Positions 10,481 to 21,201 of a stretch of 64,000 nt of DNA are shown here, in pieces (the stretch's first letter is position 1; every line of letters starts with the position of its first letter). Made by a program: the position numbers and the translations under genes. Source of the stretch: Phanerochaete sordida (taxonomy: Eukaryota > Basidiomycota > Agaricomycetes > Polyporales > Phanerochaetaceae). Location of the stretch: positions 310,001 to 374,000 of the forward strand of contig BPQB01000025.1 in NCBI GenBank assembly GCA_019973155.2. The letters are read 5' to 3'. The notes below the pieces were generated by a model. The model was not told where the DNA came from, did no database searches, and saw only the letters and a list, made by a program, of their open reading frames with translations.

Positions 10481-12156
10481 GCCTGGCTTTCCGGGTCTCT
10501 TCAGCGGAATCACCTGTTATTGCTGTGACTGCGTGAGGATGCGTTTGGGCAAGCAAAGAAGCCCAAGGGATGCGCGTGCGTGTGTCGAGACGCGGGAAGA
10601 CGATGTGGTTCCCTCGAGTGCCAGATGGTGCTTCTGCCCGCTATCGCCACTGACGCACGCGCAGCCATGCGACCAGGCATGCGCCCCTTCGAGCGCACGC
10701 ACGGGCCTATCCGCTCGGGCAATCCTCGAAACAATCCCTGGCGAAGTAAACGTTCGCTGCAGTGAAGTCACTAATGCCGCAGGCGCGAGGCGAGGGCACA
10801 CATCCGTCGTCACGGCCGTCATGCCATGCTGCCCTTGCCGTGCGGTGCGTGGGGCGTCGCGCGCTCGCACAACCCTCGCACCCGAACGCGGGTGGAGAAG
10901 CTCGAAGCCTATCGCGCCGGGCGACCCAGCAGAACGCACGCACGCGCAGGCCCGCGCGCGCCGCTGCGAGAGCCATACGCGGTTTAGCCCTCGCGCGCGT
11001 CCGTGCGTGCCTTCACGAGCGTCCGCCGGGGCCCACAGCGGGCCCGCTTCCCAGGAGCCCACCGCGAATCCGCGCCCGCACATTATGTGCGCCGGGCCCT
11101 CCCACGGTGCGCCCGCCACGCTGGGTCGCGGGCGCACATAGGCCTCATGCGCGCTGCGGGCGATCCGCGTCCACGGTACGGAGGCGCAGAGGCCGTGGGC
11201 TGCGCACGCCTTCGCACGCGTGCGCGCAGGGGATTGGCGGCGGTGGGAAGCGCGAGATAGGCGTCGGGAGCGCGGCGGTCCCGGGCCCGCCGTGCAGGGC
11301 GTCCCCAGGTGCTGCCGCCGCTGGATCGCCCGCTCGCGCGCGGAGGTGTGCGGAGGCGCGCCGGTGCGCCTAGAGGCCCAGGAATACCCTGGGCGCGCCG
11401 CCGTCGCATGATCAGCCAGAGGCCGGTGACGGGCTGTCACGCTCCGGGCAAGTATGGGCGAGGTATTCAGTGGTAATTTAGAACGATAGATGGCGTAGAT
11501 CGACGGCCGAGCATGCATGCTGCGGGCCCAGTCGCGTTGTGTGTCCGAAGGTATGGTCCAGCCGACACGCTGTTTCGCAAAGCTTGTCTTGCCAATTGCT
11601 TGCCAAGCACATGCACGCTGCGCCTCCCGTGAGTGGACGATTGCGTGAGATGTGGTACGTTGCTCTGGCTGAATAAGGCGGAGGAGAGCCAGTCCAGAGC
11701 GTGGGTAGAACGCTTATTGACATTCGCGTGCTGTCGTTCGTAATAAACTTAGCACCGAACAGAAAACCTGTCCACAAGGAGATTCGTCATCTATCGTTGA
11801 ACAACGACCAGGCGAATTTAGACTGACCTATGACGAATGTCATCGCGAGGAGTTGTTGCGACAGCCGTATCGCCGCACCAGCTGATTCTGTCTGCAGGCA
11901 AATTATGTAAGGAAAAGCGGCACACGATTGCGTATACCTTTCGCGTCAGCACCGGGCAGTCACTACTTCGCCGACTTCACCACCAGCACAATCTGTCTTT
12001 GCAGGAAGGAATGTTGCCATAGCAGTCATATGGGTAAACATGGAGAGCGTCATGAATATAAAATGCAAAGTACAGAAACACCCATAATATGCGATAGCAA
12101 ATGGTCTCCTCCGGCAGCAGAGCCAAGTGAGCCCGTAAAAGTCGACAACAAGATCT
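10481..12156. other. Second CpG-rich stretch and intergenic DNA, no gene seen
   Basis: From about 10,550 to 11,420 the sequence is GC- and CpG-rich, with a 333-codon open frame on the minus strand that is rich in Arg, Ala and His, lacks motifs and looks like a composition artefact. From 11,430 to 12,156 the sequence is nearer average and probably holds the 3' UTR of the ribosomal protein gene. Nothing else recognised. Confidence 0.45.
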
Positions 12157-13099
12157 TCACCGGTTGGACTTGGCAACACGCTCGAGCTCATCCTTTTTCT
12201 GTAAATCGTGTGATTGGTGAGTATCTAGGAGCCATGATTGCGAGGTGATATCGCGCACCTTGATGGCGTACGAGTTGGACGAGCCCTTCGCCGCGTTGAT
12301 GAGCTCATCAGCAAGGCACTCAGCAACAGACTTAACGTTGCGGAACGCGGATTCACGGGTCTAGAGAATACAGGTTTTAGGTCGAGCGCCCAGAATTTTT
12401 GGCATGCGAGACGTACACCAGTGGTGAGGAGGGACACGGACTGGTTGACCCGGCGGAGAGGGGAGACATCGACGGCCTGGCGACGGACGGTACCCTGGGA
12501 ACCGATACGGGTGGAGTCCTCACGGGGACCAGTGTTGACGATGGCGTCAACGAGAACCTGGTCAAGTAGAAAAACGTCAGCTTGTGTTTTCTAGTTCAGG
12601 ACTTCCGGAGTGTGCGGACCTGGATGGGGTTCTGGTCGGTGAGGAGGTGGATGATCTCGAACGCGTGCGCGACAATGCGGACGGCGAGGAGCTTCTTGCC
12701 GTTGTTGCGGCCCTTCATCATCAGGCTAGGAGCACCCAGAAGCGTCAACTTCGTATTTCGACCTGGGACCAAAACCCATGGGCAGCAGCGATGCATACCT
12801 GTCGACGAGGCGCTCAACGACGGGCATCTGCGCCTTCTTGAACTGCTTCTTGGCATAACGGCCAGCGGTGTGGGGGAGGTAGACGGCGTGACGGATCTGG
12901 ATGTAGTCGGTCAGGGAGATATCCTTGACCTCGACACTGTAGAAATAGGGCACACGCGAGCGAGACACAGACGGTCAATAATTGTGCACTGTCTCTAACT
13001 GAACATGGTCACGCACTCCTGGGTGTCCCACTTTCCGAACAGCTTAACCTCCGACCCGATCTTGGAGACCTCCTTGGGGAGAGTTTGAACCGCTGCCAT
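12157..13099 (-). CDS. RPS5: 40S ribosomal protein S5 (uS7)
   Basis: Structural protein of the small ribosomal subunit head near the exit site, assembled in the nucleolus and working in the cytosol. Six exons splice cleanly: [20 protein letters not shown] with [135 protein letters not shown] and the end [13 protein letters not shown]. These match the conserved uS7 core over its whole length. The start is fixed by the N-terminal exon. One intron uses a GTCCGC donor (after NPIQ). Expected to be highly transcribed; see the upstream element at 13139-13150. Confidence 0.97.
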
Positions 13100-14295
13100 T
13101 TTGATGTGTAGTCTTGAGGAAGGACCGGAGGGACCTTGAGGGCTAGGGCGTTGAGTGCGGTGGGCGGCGGCGTGCAGGCGTCCTTGCGCTTCGTCGACAG
13201 CCACACTCGATTAAGGTTTGCGCCAGCGCGGCAAACGCCGACATAACTATACAGCCCCCAAATTTGGTAATTCCACGTGGCCGTCCTGACTTGCACTTCC
13301 TCCTCGATGTCCTCGCTGTGGCCATGCATTGCATCTGAACACAAACCATCGCACTCCTGAGGATGTGCTGCCTCTGCTTCTCATAAGCCGTTACGCCTTG
13401 ATTTTTCCGGCACGACCATGGGCGCTGTAGCTGTATCTCCGGCGGCGGGGCGTTCTCGCGCTTCCATATCCACAGGACCCCGCTCTACTACTGCCACAAC
13501 CGGAACGCCGAGCATTGCGTCCTCTTGGCTTGGATACAGAGTACTTCATCGCTATCTGGTTTCTGAGCAGCCCGACCTCTGCCTCATGCCATAAGGTAGC
13601 ACGCGCCCGACGGCCCACAGCGCTGCTTGTAGTTCCGGACTTCCACCTGGCTGCATTCGCTGCCTTCCAACTCTACTGTTACAGCTTCTTCGCTCGGGGT
13701 TAACGTTAAACAGCCGCTCCTGCACCAATAGTAATATTCGCACGCTGTGTGACTTCTCGACCTTGCCGTGGCCGCGCAGATGTGACAGTTTTGTGGCGCT
13801 GCTTTCGCTTTCCGGTATGCAACAGTTTTTGGCATACCTACGATGGCTGGCTATCGACCGGATGCACCGTCTCTGCCTTACACTATGTACACCTTTACCT
13901 GTGATGCAAAGCACGAGTTAGACTTGACCAACCTCCAGCGTTTTCGGTTTCTTCGCCACAGTCCATTTCAGGCCTAGTAACCTGCTGGCGGCTGAATGTA
14001 GGCTACAGATTTCTGTGAGTCGCTCTCGTGCTTGCGTTTCTTGCTCTCAAGCATAGCTATAGGTCACGCCTCGCAGAGTGGGTGCTAGACGGTGCTCGTC
14101 CGAGTCGCCCGCCCATCCTATGGATGGAGTCGCCGCCTAAAGAGGCAGCTTCCCAGGATCTGTCCTTCGATTGACAGTGAGCTTCTCTCACATTTCCTCT
14201 TCCGTCGATGTATAAAAATCCGGAACCGTCTCTGAAGCCAATGTTTCTTTTTCTCCCCCTCTCATCTACCCCTCCGTGCACTGTCTCTGCTCGCC
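13100..14295. other. Divergent intergenic region
   Basis: Lies between the RPS5 start (minus) and the next plus-strand gene. A CCCTAGCCC-like element (minus strand; plus-strand GGGCTAGGGCG, 13140-13150) sits 40 bp upstream of the RPS5 ATG and resembles the HomolD-type boxes of fungal ribosomal-protein promoters. The rest holds only short, motif-free open frames. Confidence 0.35.
14211..14217 (+). promoter_or_regulatory. TATA box of the RRM-like/coiled-coil gene
   Basis: TATAAAA, 79 bp upstream of the ATG at 14296, followed by a CT-rich leader. Confidence 0.6.
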
Positions 14296-16308
14296 ATGGC
14301 GGAGTCACGAGTTCAGCGCGTTGCCTACGTTGAGACCGACCGCTCGGAGGCCGAGGCTCGTGAGACATACGCAGTGTGCGGTAGGATGTCTGTATCAGAT
14401 GGTCATGATGCGCAGACCCTGTCACTCATCCTGCATATATGCACGTGTAGCCGTGGCATCTATCCGTGGAAGACCGGCGAACAGCGAGCTTCAACCCATT
14501 TCTTCATCGAGTTCGAGGATGAGTCCTCGGTCAAGCGAGCAAGAGCCTTGCACGCACGCGACTTCAGGGCGCATACAGTCGCATACTCCCCGCAGATGGT
14601 GGCTCACTTCGAGGGTGTCTCGCGTCATGGCGCAGCGACGAAGGTCTCTCGCTTCGACCGGCCTGCGTCTCTGCCGCAACGGCCGCAGTTCAGCGACGCT
14701 GATCTAGGGTCGGCAGGACCGTCTTCAGGCATGTGTCATTTACAACATACATACGCATATATGCGACTCATCTAACTCTGCGCAGCGAGAACAGGCAGTT
14801 TACGCAAGACGAAGTCATCCAGCTCCCAGATGCACAGTCCCGTCCGCGATCTCCCGGTACTACGTTTCTCGGATGTGTCCTCCAAAAACAAAGAAAATAT
14901 TGGGAAAGCAGGCCCTTCTCTCCCTCTTAAGACGTCATTGTCTTTCGAGCGCGACAGTTCTCAGCCCGGATCGTATGCTAACACCCCGGTCAAGGATCGG
15001 AAAGTACCTCACGAACCGAAACCCTCCGCGCCTGTGTCCACTCAACCACCGATCAAGGCTGAACCAGGAGCTGATGCAACAATCGTCACTGCTCGACCCT
15101 TGTCGCTCTCACAGTCGACAGCGCCGGTGTCAGACCAACCCACCGCACCTACCATGGGTGTGGGTGCTATCCCATTTCCTTGCATTACCCTCTTCTACGG
15201 CGGTCAAGCACACTCCTGTCGACTGGATGCGCTCACTGGGGACCCTACAGACATCATCTTCATACTGTCCCAGGCCGCCGCCCAGGCATCTGAGAGAGAC
15301 AAATGGATGATGGTTGCAGGTTACTATCGCAGCAAGCGGAACATTTCCGCTGCAATCTCCGTTGTAACAGCCATGGTCGACGGTGAGCAGTGACCGTTCG
15401 TCATCAGTATATTCTTGAGGCTGATGTTTGACGTCACAGTCATGATGTCCCCTGCAGTTGGACTGTCCAAGGACGACCTGAAACCTTGCTTTCTTATGCT
15501 GGCCAGTTGCAATACAGACCTGAGTAGAGAAGCACGCAAGTCTGGGCCTGAAGGCGCGGAGGCCGCTCGAGAGCATATGGACCAGGCCAAGAAATATTTC
15601 CAACTGGTGTACGGCACGCACTATCCCCAGGAGGGCTCCCCGCGTTCCGGTCCATCGGCGAGCCCACAGCGCCTGTCGCTCTTGCAGCGCGTCGACCGCC
15701 GTCCCCAGGTCGGCCCACCCGCCGACGAGCCCTCGCGCATGCACACCCTGGAGCGCGAGCTGCAGTCCCTGCGGGCGAAGCACACGAACCAGGTCGGGCA
15801 GCTCGCGGACGCGCACACCGCGCGGCGCAAGGCCGAGGAGGAGCTCGACGTGGAGCGCACGCTCCGCCGCACTGCCGGCCGCGAGGCGGACGCAGAGCTC
15901 CAGAGCGCACAGCGCAGCGCGCGCTTCGCGCTCGACCAGTGCCGCCGCGAAGTCGAGGGCCGCCGACGTGCCGAGGGACGCGCGGTCGAGCTCCACGACG
16001 AGCTCGCGGCTGTCCAGGACAGGCTCTGCGCCCAGCTGCGCGAGGCGCAGGACAAGGACCGCAAGGCGCGCGAGTGCTTCGCGAGGCTCGGGACGCTGTT
16101 CACCAAGGCGGCGCAGGGAGAGCTTGACGACCCGACAGCGCCCATGTTCGCGGGGCCTTCGCGCTCTGCTCGCGGTACGCCGATGCCCCCGATGCCCCCC
16201 GTCCCCCCGGCGGCCAGGAGCTCGTCACGGTCGACGCGGGCGACGCCTCCTCCACCTCCGTTGCCGATGGGCCCGCCTGCGAAACGAAGGAGAACCGAAA
16301 GCGCATAA
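14296..16308 (+). CDS. RRM-like and coiled-coil protein, function unknown
   Basis: Five or so exons. The N-terminus (VQRVAYVETDRSEAEARETY, then after an intron RGIYPWKTGEQRASTHFFIE, FEDESSVKRARALHARDF) has the strand-helix-strand spacing of an RRM-like fold, although clear RNP motifs are not visible. A Ser/Pro-rich linker (15000-15150) leads to a conserved-looking helical block (CITLFYGGQAHSCRLDALTG, then YYRSKRNISAAISVVTAMVD, then GLSKDDLKPCFLMLASCNTD). Residues encoded at about 15740-16100 form a long coiled coil rich in Arg, Glu and Ala. The C-terminus is proline-rich (PMPPMPPVPP, PPPPPLPMGPP) and ends in a basic PPAKRRRTESA, a probable nuclear signal. I do not recognise a named family. 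The start is supported by the TATA box and leader. Confidence 0.78.
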
Positions 16309-16572
16309 ATGTACAGATACCCGCAATAGCACGGACAGAAGAGACGGGATACTACGGACATAGCATGGATCTGGACAGTGTACCGCTAGGGCTACTGTAG
16401 CAATAGTACATATCGGACAGATAACGAGACTGATGGACTAGGTTTACAAGATGTTGACAAGATGTTGATACAAGCGAGCAGCGTGTGTAGATCAGGGTAC
16501 ATCGAGATATATGCGCTCGTGTCGTCCGGGAAAGCAAGACATTGTCACCATTTGAGTTGCCGCGTTAGTCAA

Positions 16573-17550
16573 TTATAGTCGGCCTGTCGTGCCCAGCAGG
16601 AGGGATTCTGAAGGGCGCTGTTTAGCTGTGAGCTTAAGATAATGATTAGAGGCAACGTACCTTAGATTCATCGTCGTCGGGAGCTCGTCGATGCGGCTCC
16701 GTATGACACGGAGCGTCTCCTTCTTGTCATACAACACCCTCGTGCAGTTGCCACATCGCGCGGCCCAGCACCGCTGCGCCTCGGGCCAGTCGGAGAGGCC
16801 GGGGTCGACGACGGTGTCGCCGAGGGGGCGTACATCCATCTCCATGACGATGCGGTGCTTGAGCTCGCGCCAGGTGTGGTAGTCGACGCTGCTGCCGCAG
16901 TGCGAGCACGTGCTGTCGGTGCCCTCGCCGACGAAGGGCGCGTCGTTGAGGCGCTCCGCGAGCGCGTCGCGGCGCGCGCGGTGCATCGCCTGGAGGCCGA
17001 GGAGCGGGAGCGACGAGAGTTTGAGGAGCTGTGGGAGGTGACGGGCGTCGTGGAGGTCGAGTGCGAGCGTGCGTGCGGCGGCGAGCTGCGCGACGTCGTC
17101 CCAGCCGTAGCGGCACGCGAGCACGAAGAGGCGGAGCGGGTCTGCCAGCAGCGGCGGCGTCGAGACGAGCGCGCGCACGATGGAGAGCGGGCCGGGCATG
17201 TCGTACTTCTCCGCCGCGTAGAGCAGGCCCTCGATCACGTCGTACGACTCGAGGGCCGGGATCGCGAGCCCGCACACGCAGCGCAGCAGCGCCTCGAGCG
17301 TCGCCGCGTCCTCGTCGACGAAGAGGTCCACGCGGTGCTCGCCCGTGGGCTCCTTCTGCGGCAGCGAGAACATGTCGCGGAACCAGCCTGAGGTCGTCTT
17401 GAGCGTGAAGGAGTGCACGCGGAAGAGGACCTGGTCGCGCGAGCCGAGGACGGTGTCTGCACCGGGCGCGTTGAATAGCTCGTGGAACACGGGATGCTCG
17501 TCGGGCTCAGGGGTGGCGTCGGCTTTAACGTCTGTGTCTTCCGACTGCAT
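16573..17550 (-). CDS. BTB/POZ domain protein
   Basis: Nearly intronless frame of about 320 residues. The BTB fold spans roughly residues 20-120: HPVFHELFNAPGADTVLGSR, RVHSFTLKTTSGWFRDMFSL, DEDAATLEALLRCVCGL. BTB domains mediate dimerisation and often recruit Cullin-3 ubiquitin ligases; such proteins are strongly expanded in Agaricomycetes. After it comes a helical region (YDVIEGLLYAAEKYDMPGPL) and a Cys-rich C-terminal part with CSHCG and CGNC that could bind zinc. A possible intron with a GTACGT donor near 16660 would end the protein a few residues after PTTMNL; without it the frame runs to 16573. The alternatives differ only in the tail. Confidence 0.88.
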   Translation of the reverse strand: MQSEDTDVKADATPEPDEHPVFHELFNAPGADTVLGSRDQVLFRVHSFTLKTTSGWFRDMFSLPQKEPTGEHRVDLFVDEDAATLEALLRCVCGLAIPALESYDVIEGLLYAAEKYDMPGPLSIVRALVSTPPLLADPLRLFVLACRYGWDDVAQLAAARTLALDLHDARHLPQLLKLSSLPLLGLQAMHRARRDALAERLNDAPFVGEGTDSTCSHCGSSVDYHTWRELKHRIVMEMDVRPLGDTVVDPGLSDWPEAQRCWAARCGNCTRVLYDKKETLRVIRSRIDELPTTMNLRYVASNHYLKLTAKQRPSESLLLGTTGRL

Positions 17551-18200
17551 GATCTCCGGCGATCTTTAGCTTCGCGAGCGTCGATACCGCACTGCGCAGA
17601 CAAGAGGTGACCTAAGAAATGACGAAGGTCAGATTGTGCCTCCATCACGACGCTTCGGCCTTTGCCGTCCAGACTCACCGGTCCCAGACGTCGCCAGGAG
17701 GTGTCGCAACTTCGCAGTTGCAGTCCGCGTGCAAGTCGTGAACAGAGTCCTTTCGATGCGGTGTCTGTCCTGAGAAAAACCAAGGAGCGTAAGCGCAGCC
17801 AATACCGAGTGATCTGCGACTATATACTCAGCATTGGGCGCTCTAACCCCTGAACAGGCGTTTCGACGGACAGAAAATGCTTAGACATGTTACCGAGTAG
17901 AAGGCACAGCCGGGGATGCCAGACATTTCCTCTTATCGACGTCCCGCGCTGTCCAGAGGATTTGTCAAGACATAGTGAGGTGAGGCCGCGGCGGTGGTCG
18001 TCGGCAAAATGCGCCACGTGGGGATCGCCGCGTCGGTGGGCCATTCCGAGGCCGCCGCCGGAAGTTGAATCGCACGTCGACAAAGCCTTTCTCCACGACG
18101 CTCCTTCTTCCCGCACCTCCACCATCCTCCGTCCCCCTCCAACCTTTTCTCGTCGTACCTCAGCAAACGCAGCTACCCACACACGCCACCGCCGAGCACC
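17551..18200. other. Divergent intergenic region between the BTB and RING genes
   Basis: Probable shared promoter region; the 120 bases before 18201 are CT-rich on the plus strand. No gene, repeat or TATA box was convincingly seen. Confidence 0.35.
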
Positions 18201-19364
18201 ATGCCGCCTGCACGCACCGACTCACGCCACGGCTCACGTCAGCCCTCACAACGGCAGCCTACACCACCGAAAATTGACCCCGAAATTATCATCCTATCCT
18301 CGGACGACGACGAGCCTGCGCCACCAAGGGCCGCCAGGAAGAAGACTGTCTCGAAGCAGAGGGGGAAGGCGAAGCTGAGGCCGGCGCCTGTCCCTGTAAA
18401 GCTGGGAGAGGTCGTTGAACTATCCTCAGAAGACGATCCCCCACAGCGTGACCCAATTGACGAGCTCAAGAGACAGTTGGCTCATGCGAAATATGTGCGC
18501 TCTTGCGTTCCCGCTTACCTCCCCTTGATACTGACGTAGAACGGTCTTAGGAGTTGGAGCAGTTGAAGAGAGTGAAGACCACCCCTGCGCCCACTCGAGT
18601 TGCCCCACTACCCGCTGATGTACTGCACAAGGTCGGTCTCAATACCTGGCGCGACGTGACTTTCTCTGACGCGTGCGATTGCACCAGCTCAACCGCTTGG
18701 AGATGGAGTGCGCAGCGGCCAAAGCTTCGAACAAGGTTGGTCTCCGGGCTCCACGCGCGGGGATTTCGCAGACGAACTTACCATCGTGTTATAGAAGCTA
18801 CTTGACACGCTAGACGAGCAACTGTCGTGCGACATGTGCTACGAGAAGATGTATCAGCCATACTCGTGAGTCAGCCACGCACTCCAACCTCGCGCAGTGA
18901 CTGAACATCAGCCCGTCCGCAGCCTGCAATGCGGCCACACCTTCTGCCGGGGCTGCCTACAGACCTGGTTCACCTCTGAGCTCGCAAAGTACATGGGCCA
19001 GAACCCCGGCTACAACCCGCAGCCAAACCTCCCGCGCCAGTTCCGCGAGCACCTGCAGCGGCGCGACCTCGCGCCATACGAGCGCACGCACATGATGCGC
19101 CAGATTCAGCGCTACTACGACGCCGTCGTGCACCCGGACTACACCTGTCCGTCGTGCCGGAAGTCGGTCACCGCGAAGCCAATCGAGGCCTTCACGGTCA
19201 AGAACATCGTCGCCGCCGTCGTAGAGGTCGAGGCCGCAGACGCACGCGCGCAGGGAAAGCACGTCGCGAGTCCCCGGCGAGCGGGGCCGTCGCGGGCGCG
19301 CGAAAACAATCCTTTTGGAGGATTCTTCCCCTCGGCAGCCGACTACCTGGAGGGTCTCCCATAG
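18201..19364 (+). CDS. RING-finger protein, probable E3 ubiquitin ligase
   Basis: Several small exons. The start MPPARTDSRHGSRQ leads into an acidic, Ser-rich region with two SUMO-interaction-like motifs (IIILSSDDDE and VVELSSEDD). A short coiled coil follows (IDELKRQLAHAK, LEQLKRVK, LNRLEMECAAAK, KLLDTLDEQ). The RING begins with LSCDMCYEKMYQP, then after an intron LQCGHTFCRGCLQTWF, and after an unusually long insert of about 60 residues DYTCPSCRKSVTAKP. This gives the C-x2-C, C-x-H-x2-C-x2-C, C-x2-C ligand pattern. The SIM-like motifs plus RING raise the possibility of a SUMO-targeted ligase, but this is inference. The protein ends FFPSAADYLEGLP. Exon borders between 18,490 and 18,870 are approximate. 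Confidence 0.85.
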
Positions 19365-20248
19365 ACTTGGCCTTTCCCCGAAAATGCCTTGTACAACTAT
19401 CATATCCCCCTATCCCCACCATCGACATAGCGCACTTGCATATCCCCCACCACCATTCCGCGAGGCCCCCACATACCACCACACTTCTGTATTCTTTCGT
19501 CGTGTAACTTATCCTAACTTGCCTTGTTACCCCCTTATTACGACACGGCCACTAGTTATCGCAGATTCGATTGTCAGCGGGGTCTGAAAGCAAGGTCGTC
19601 TGTACATCCGCAGGTAAGGTCTCTCGATGACGAGCAAATGGTTCTCATCACACGCGCAGAGTTGGACAGGCCATGGATCTGTATTCTTGGAAGCGGGGCC
19701 TGCCTCTGGGATATGGGTCGCTTTCACGGGTCAGCTCGGCTTGAACGTGCACGTAAGTGAAGACTCACGGACAGCTGTCGTGACCGGCAACTAGCGCATC
19801 GTGGACGCGGTGCGGAGGCTAACATGACGCGCGCGACCCTCAGGCGTCGACAGAGCGCGCCTCTAGCGCGACCCTGCCATTCGCGATGGTCGTGACGCTA
19901 CGCATTCTGCCTGTCGCAGTTAACGAGGACCGCCGTTCGAACTTCGGACCGCACAATTGGATGACGAGCGGGCAGTCATGCAAGGTTCACGCAACGACAT
20001 CATGGTGAGAGATGTTCCGTTCATTGAGAGGCGATACCGGACCGCATACAGTGAGGCAGTAATATTTAATAAGCGTATGTCAGGGAGCGTGGCGACGGCA
20101 CAGTCCGTACGGGCCGTAAAATGGTGTATGCATGGAAAGCCGCTAACCAGAGCGGAGGTGAAGGTATGCATTCCGGGGTTGAGAGGGCAGATATTGCTTG
20201 GTGGGAGCAGTTGTGCGTCTCCTCAGCTTGCTGGCTTGGCGGCGCTCA
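19365..20248. other. Convergent intergenic region
   Basis: Begins with a CT-rich tail that is probably the RING gene 3' UTR. No convincing coding frame or RNA gene in the remainder. Confidence 0.4.
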
Positions 20249-20715
20249 CTACACAGACTCCGGCTTCGGAATCTTTTCGAGGAGGCGAACAAGGGACTTG
20301 TACCACATGTAGGAGACAACCATTTCTGTGGGAAGTCGGCGCATTTGGGGCCTGCACATCCAGGGAGAAGAGAGAGGTAGACGCACCACCGGCGAAGACG
20401 CTGACGAAAACAGCCATTGCCATCCCACTAACCTCCTGGATCCCCCTCGCCCACCGGATCAAGACTACGGATGGCATCGTCAGCGAACTTCACGCCGCTG
20501 CCGACGGAGAGACGGTGCGTACGGTAGAAGAGAAACCCGACAATGGTGAAGGACATGATCTTAACACAGACCCTAGATCACGCCCGAGGTCAGTTCTGCC
20601 TACGAAGAAAGAGAGCGGTCGCTTGTATGTTTACTCACATAAAGCCATCAAAGCTCTCGAAGTAAGCATCTAGGAACGCATCTCTCCGCGCAGCAGCTGG
20701 GGACTCAGAAGACAT
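20249..20715 (-). CDS. Small four-exon membrane protein, about 90 residues
   Basis: Not recognised. The model is built from splice signals: exon 1 gives MSSESPAAARRDAFLDAYFE then SFDGF; a GTGAGT donor and GATCTAG acceptor join it to MVCVKIMSFTIVGFLFY; a GTACGC donor and CCGTAG acceptor join that to LIRWARGIQEVSGMAMAVFV then SVFAG; a GTGCGT donor and CCACAG acceptor lead to EMVVSYMWYKSLVRLLEKIP ending KPESV. All junctions keep frame. Two hydrophobic stretches suggest one or two membrane spans with a charged C-terminal tail. The encoded protein is too short and too fragmented to appear as a long open frame. A TATA-like box lies upstream at 20771-20779. It is isolated between a RING gene and DBP7, and its function cannot be inferred. 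Confidence 0.6.
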
Positions 20716-20770
20716 GTCGTGGTTTAGGAACTCTTGGGGTGTATATTTGCTAGCTGTGCCTCCCTCATCC

Positions 20771-20779
20771 CTATTTATG
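20771..20779 (-). promoter_or_regulatory. TATA-like box of the small membrane protein gene
   Basis: CATAAATAG on the minus strand, about 56-64 bp upstream of the proposed ATG at 20715. Confidence 0.4.
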
Positions 20780-21201
20780 CGCTGATGCACGATCCCAAGT
20801 CGACATTTCAACGTAGCTAAGGCCTTTGTATCGTACCTAGACGCACAGGCACAGTTCTGGCGACAAAGGCATGGCTCTGGGCCTGGCGTGGCCATTGGCA
20901 GTCACTGTATTGCGGTACATCGGGCATCAGATGAGGTACGTACCACAATGAGATGTACAATCAAGGGCCCCGAGCGGAAGATGATGGCAGGGTCTTGAGA
21001 GAGGTACCCAAGGGTACTCACCTTCCTTGGTGGCGCCACAAACGGAACGGCGCCAGGTAAGCGCGCGACAGTACTGCGGAGACCGCCGACCTTTTGGAAA
21101 ACCGGATAGTTCGGCGTTGTGAAAGAATATTATGCCGAAAGCTAGGTGCAGTAGGTTGCGAAGAGCTCGCTACGAGGGAAGGGTCGAAATACACGGGGCT
21201 A

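Noticed and set aside
10517..11518. 333-codon minus-strand open frame in the second CpG-rich island
   Set aside because: Residue composition (Arg, Ala, His, Ser) and lack of any conserved block fit a low-stop-density artefact.
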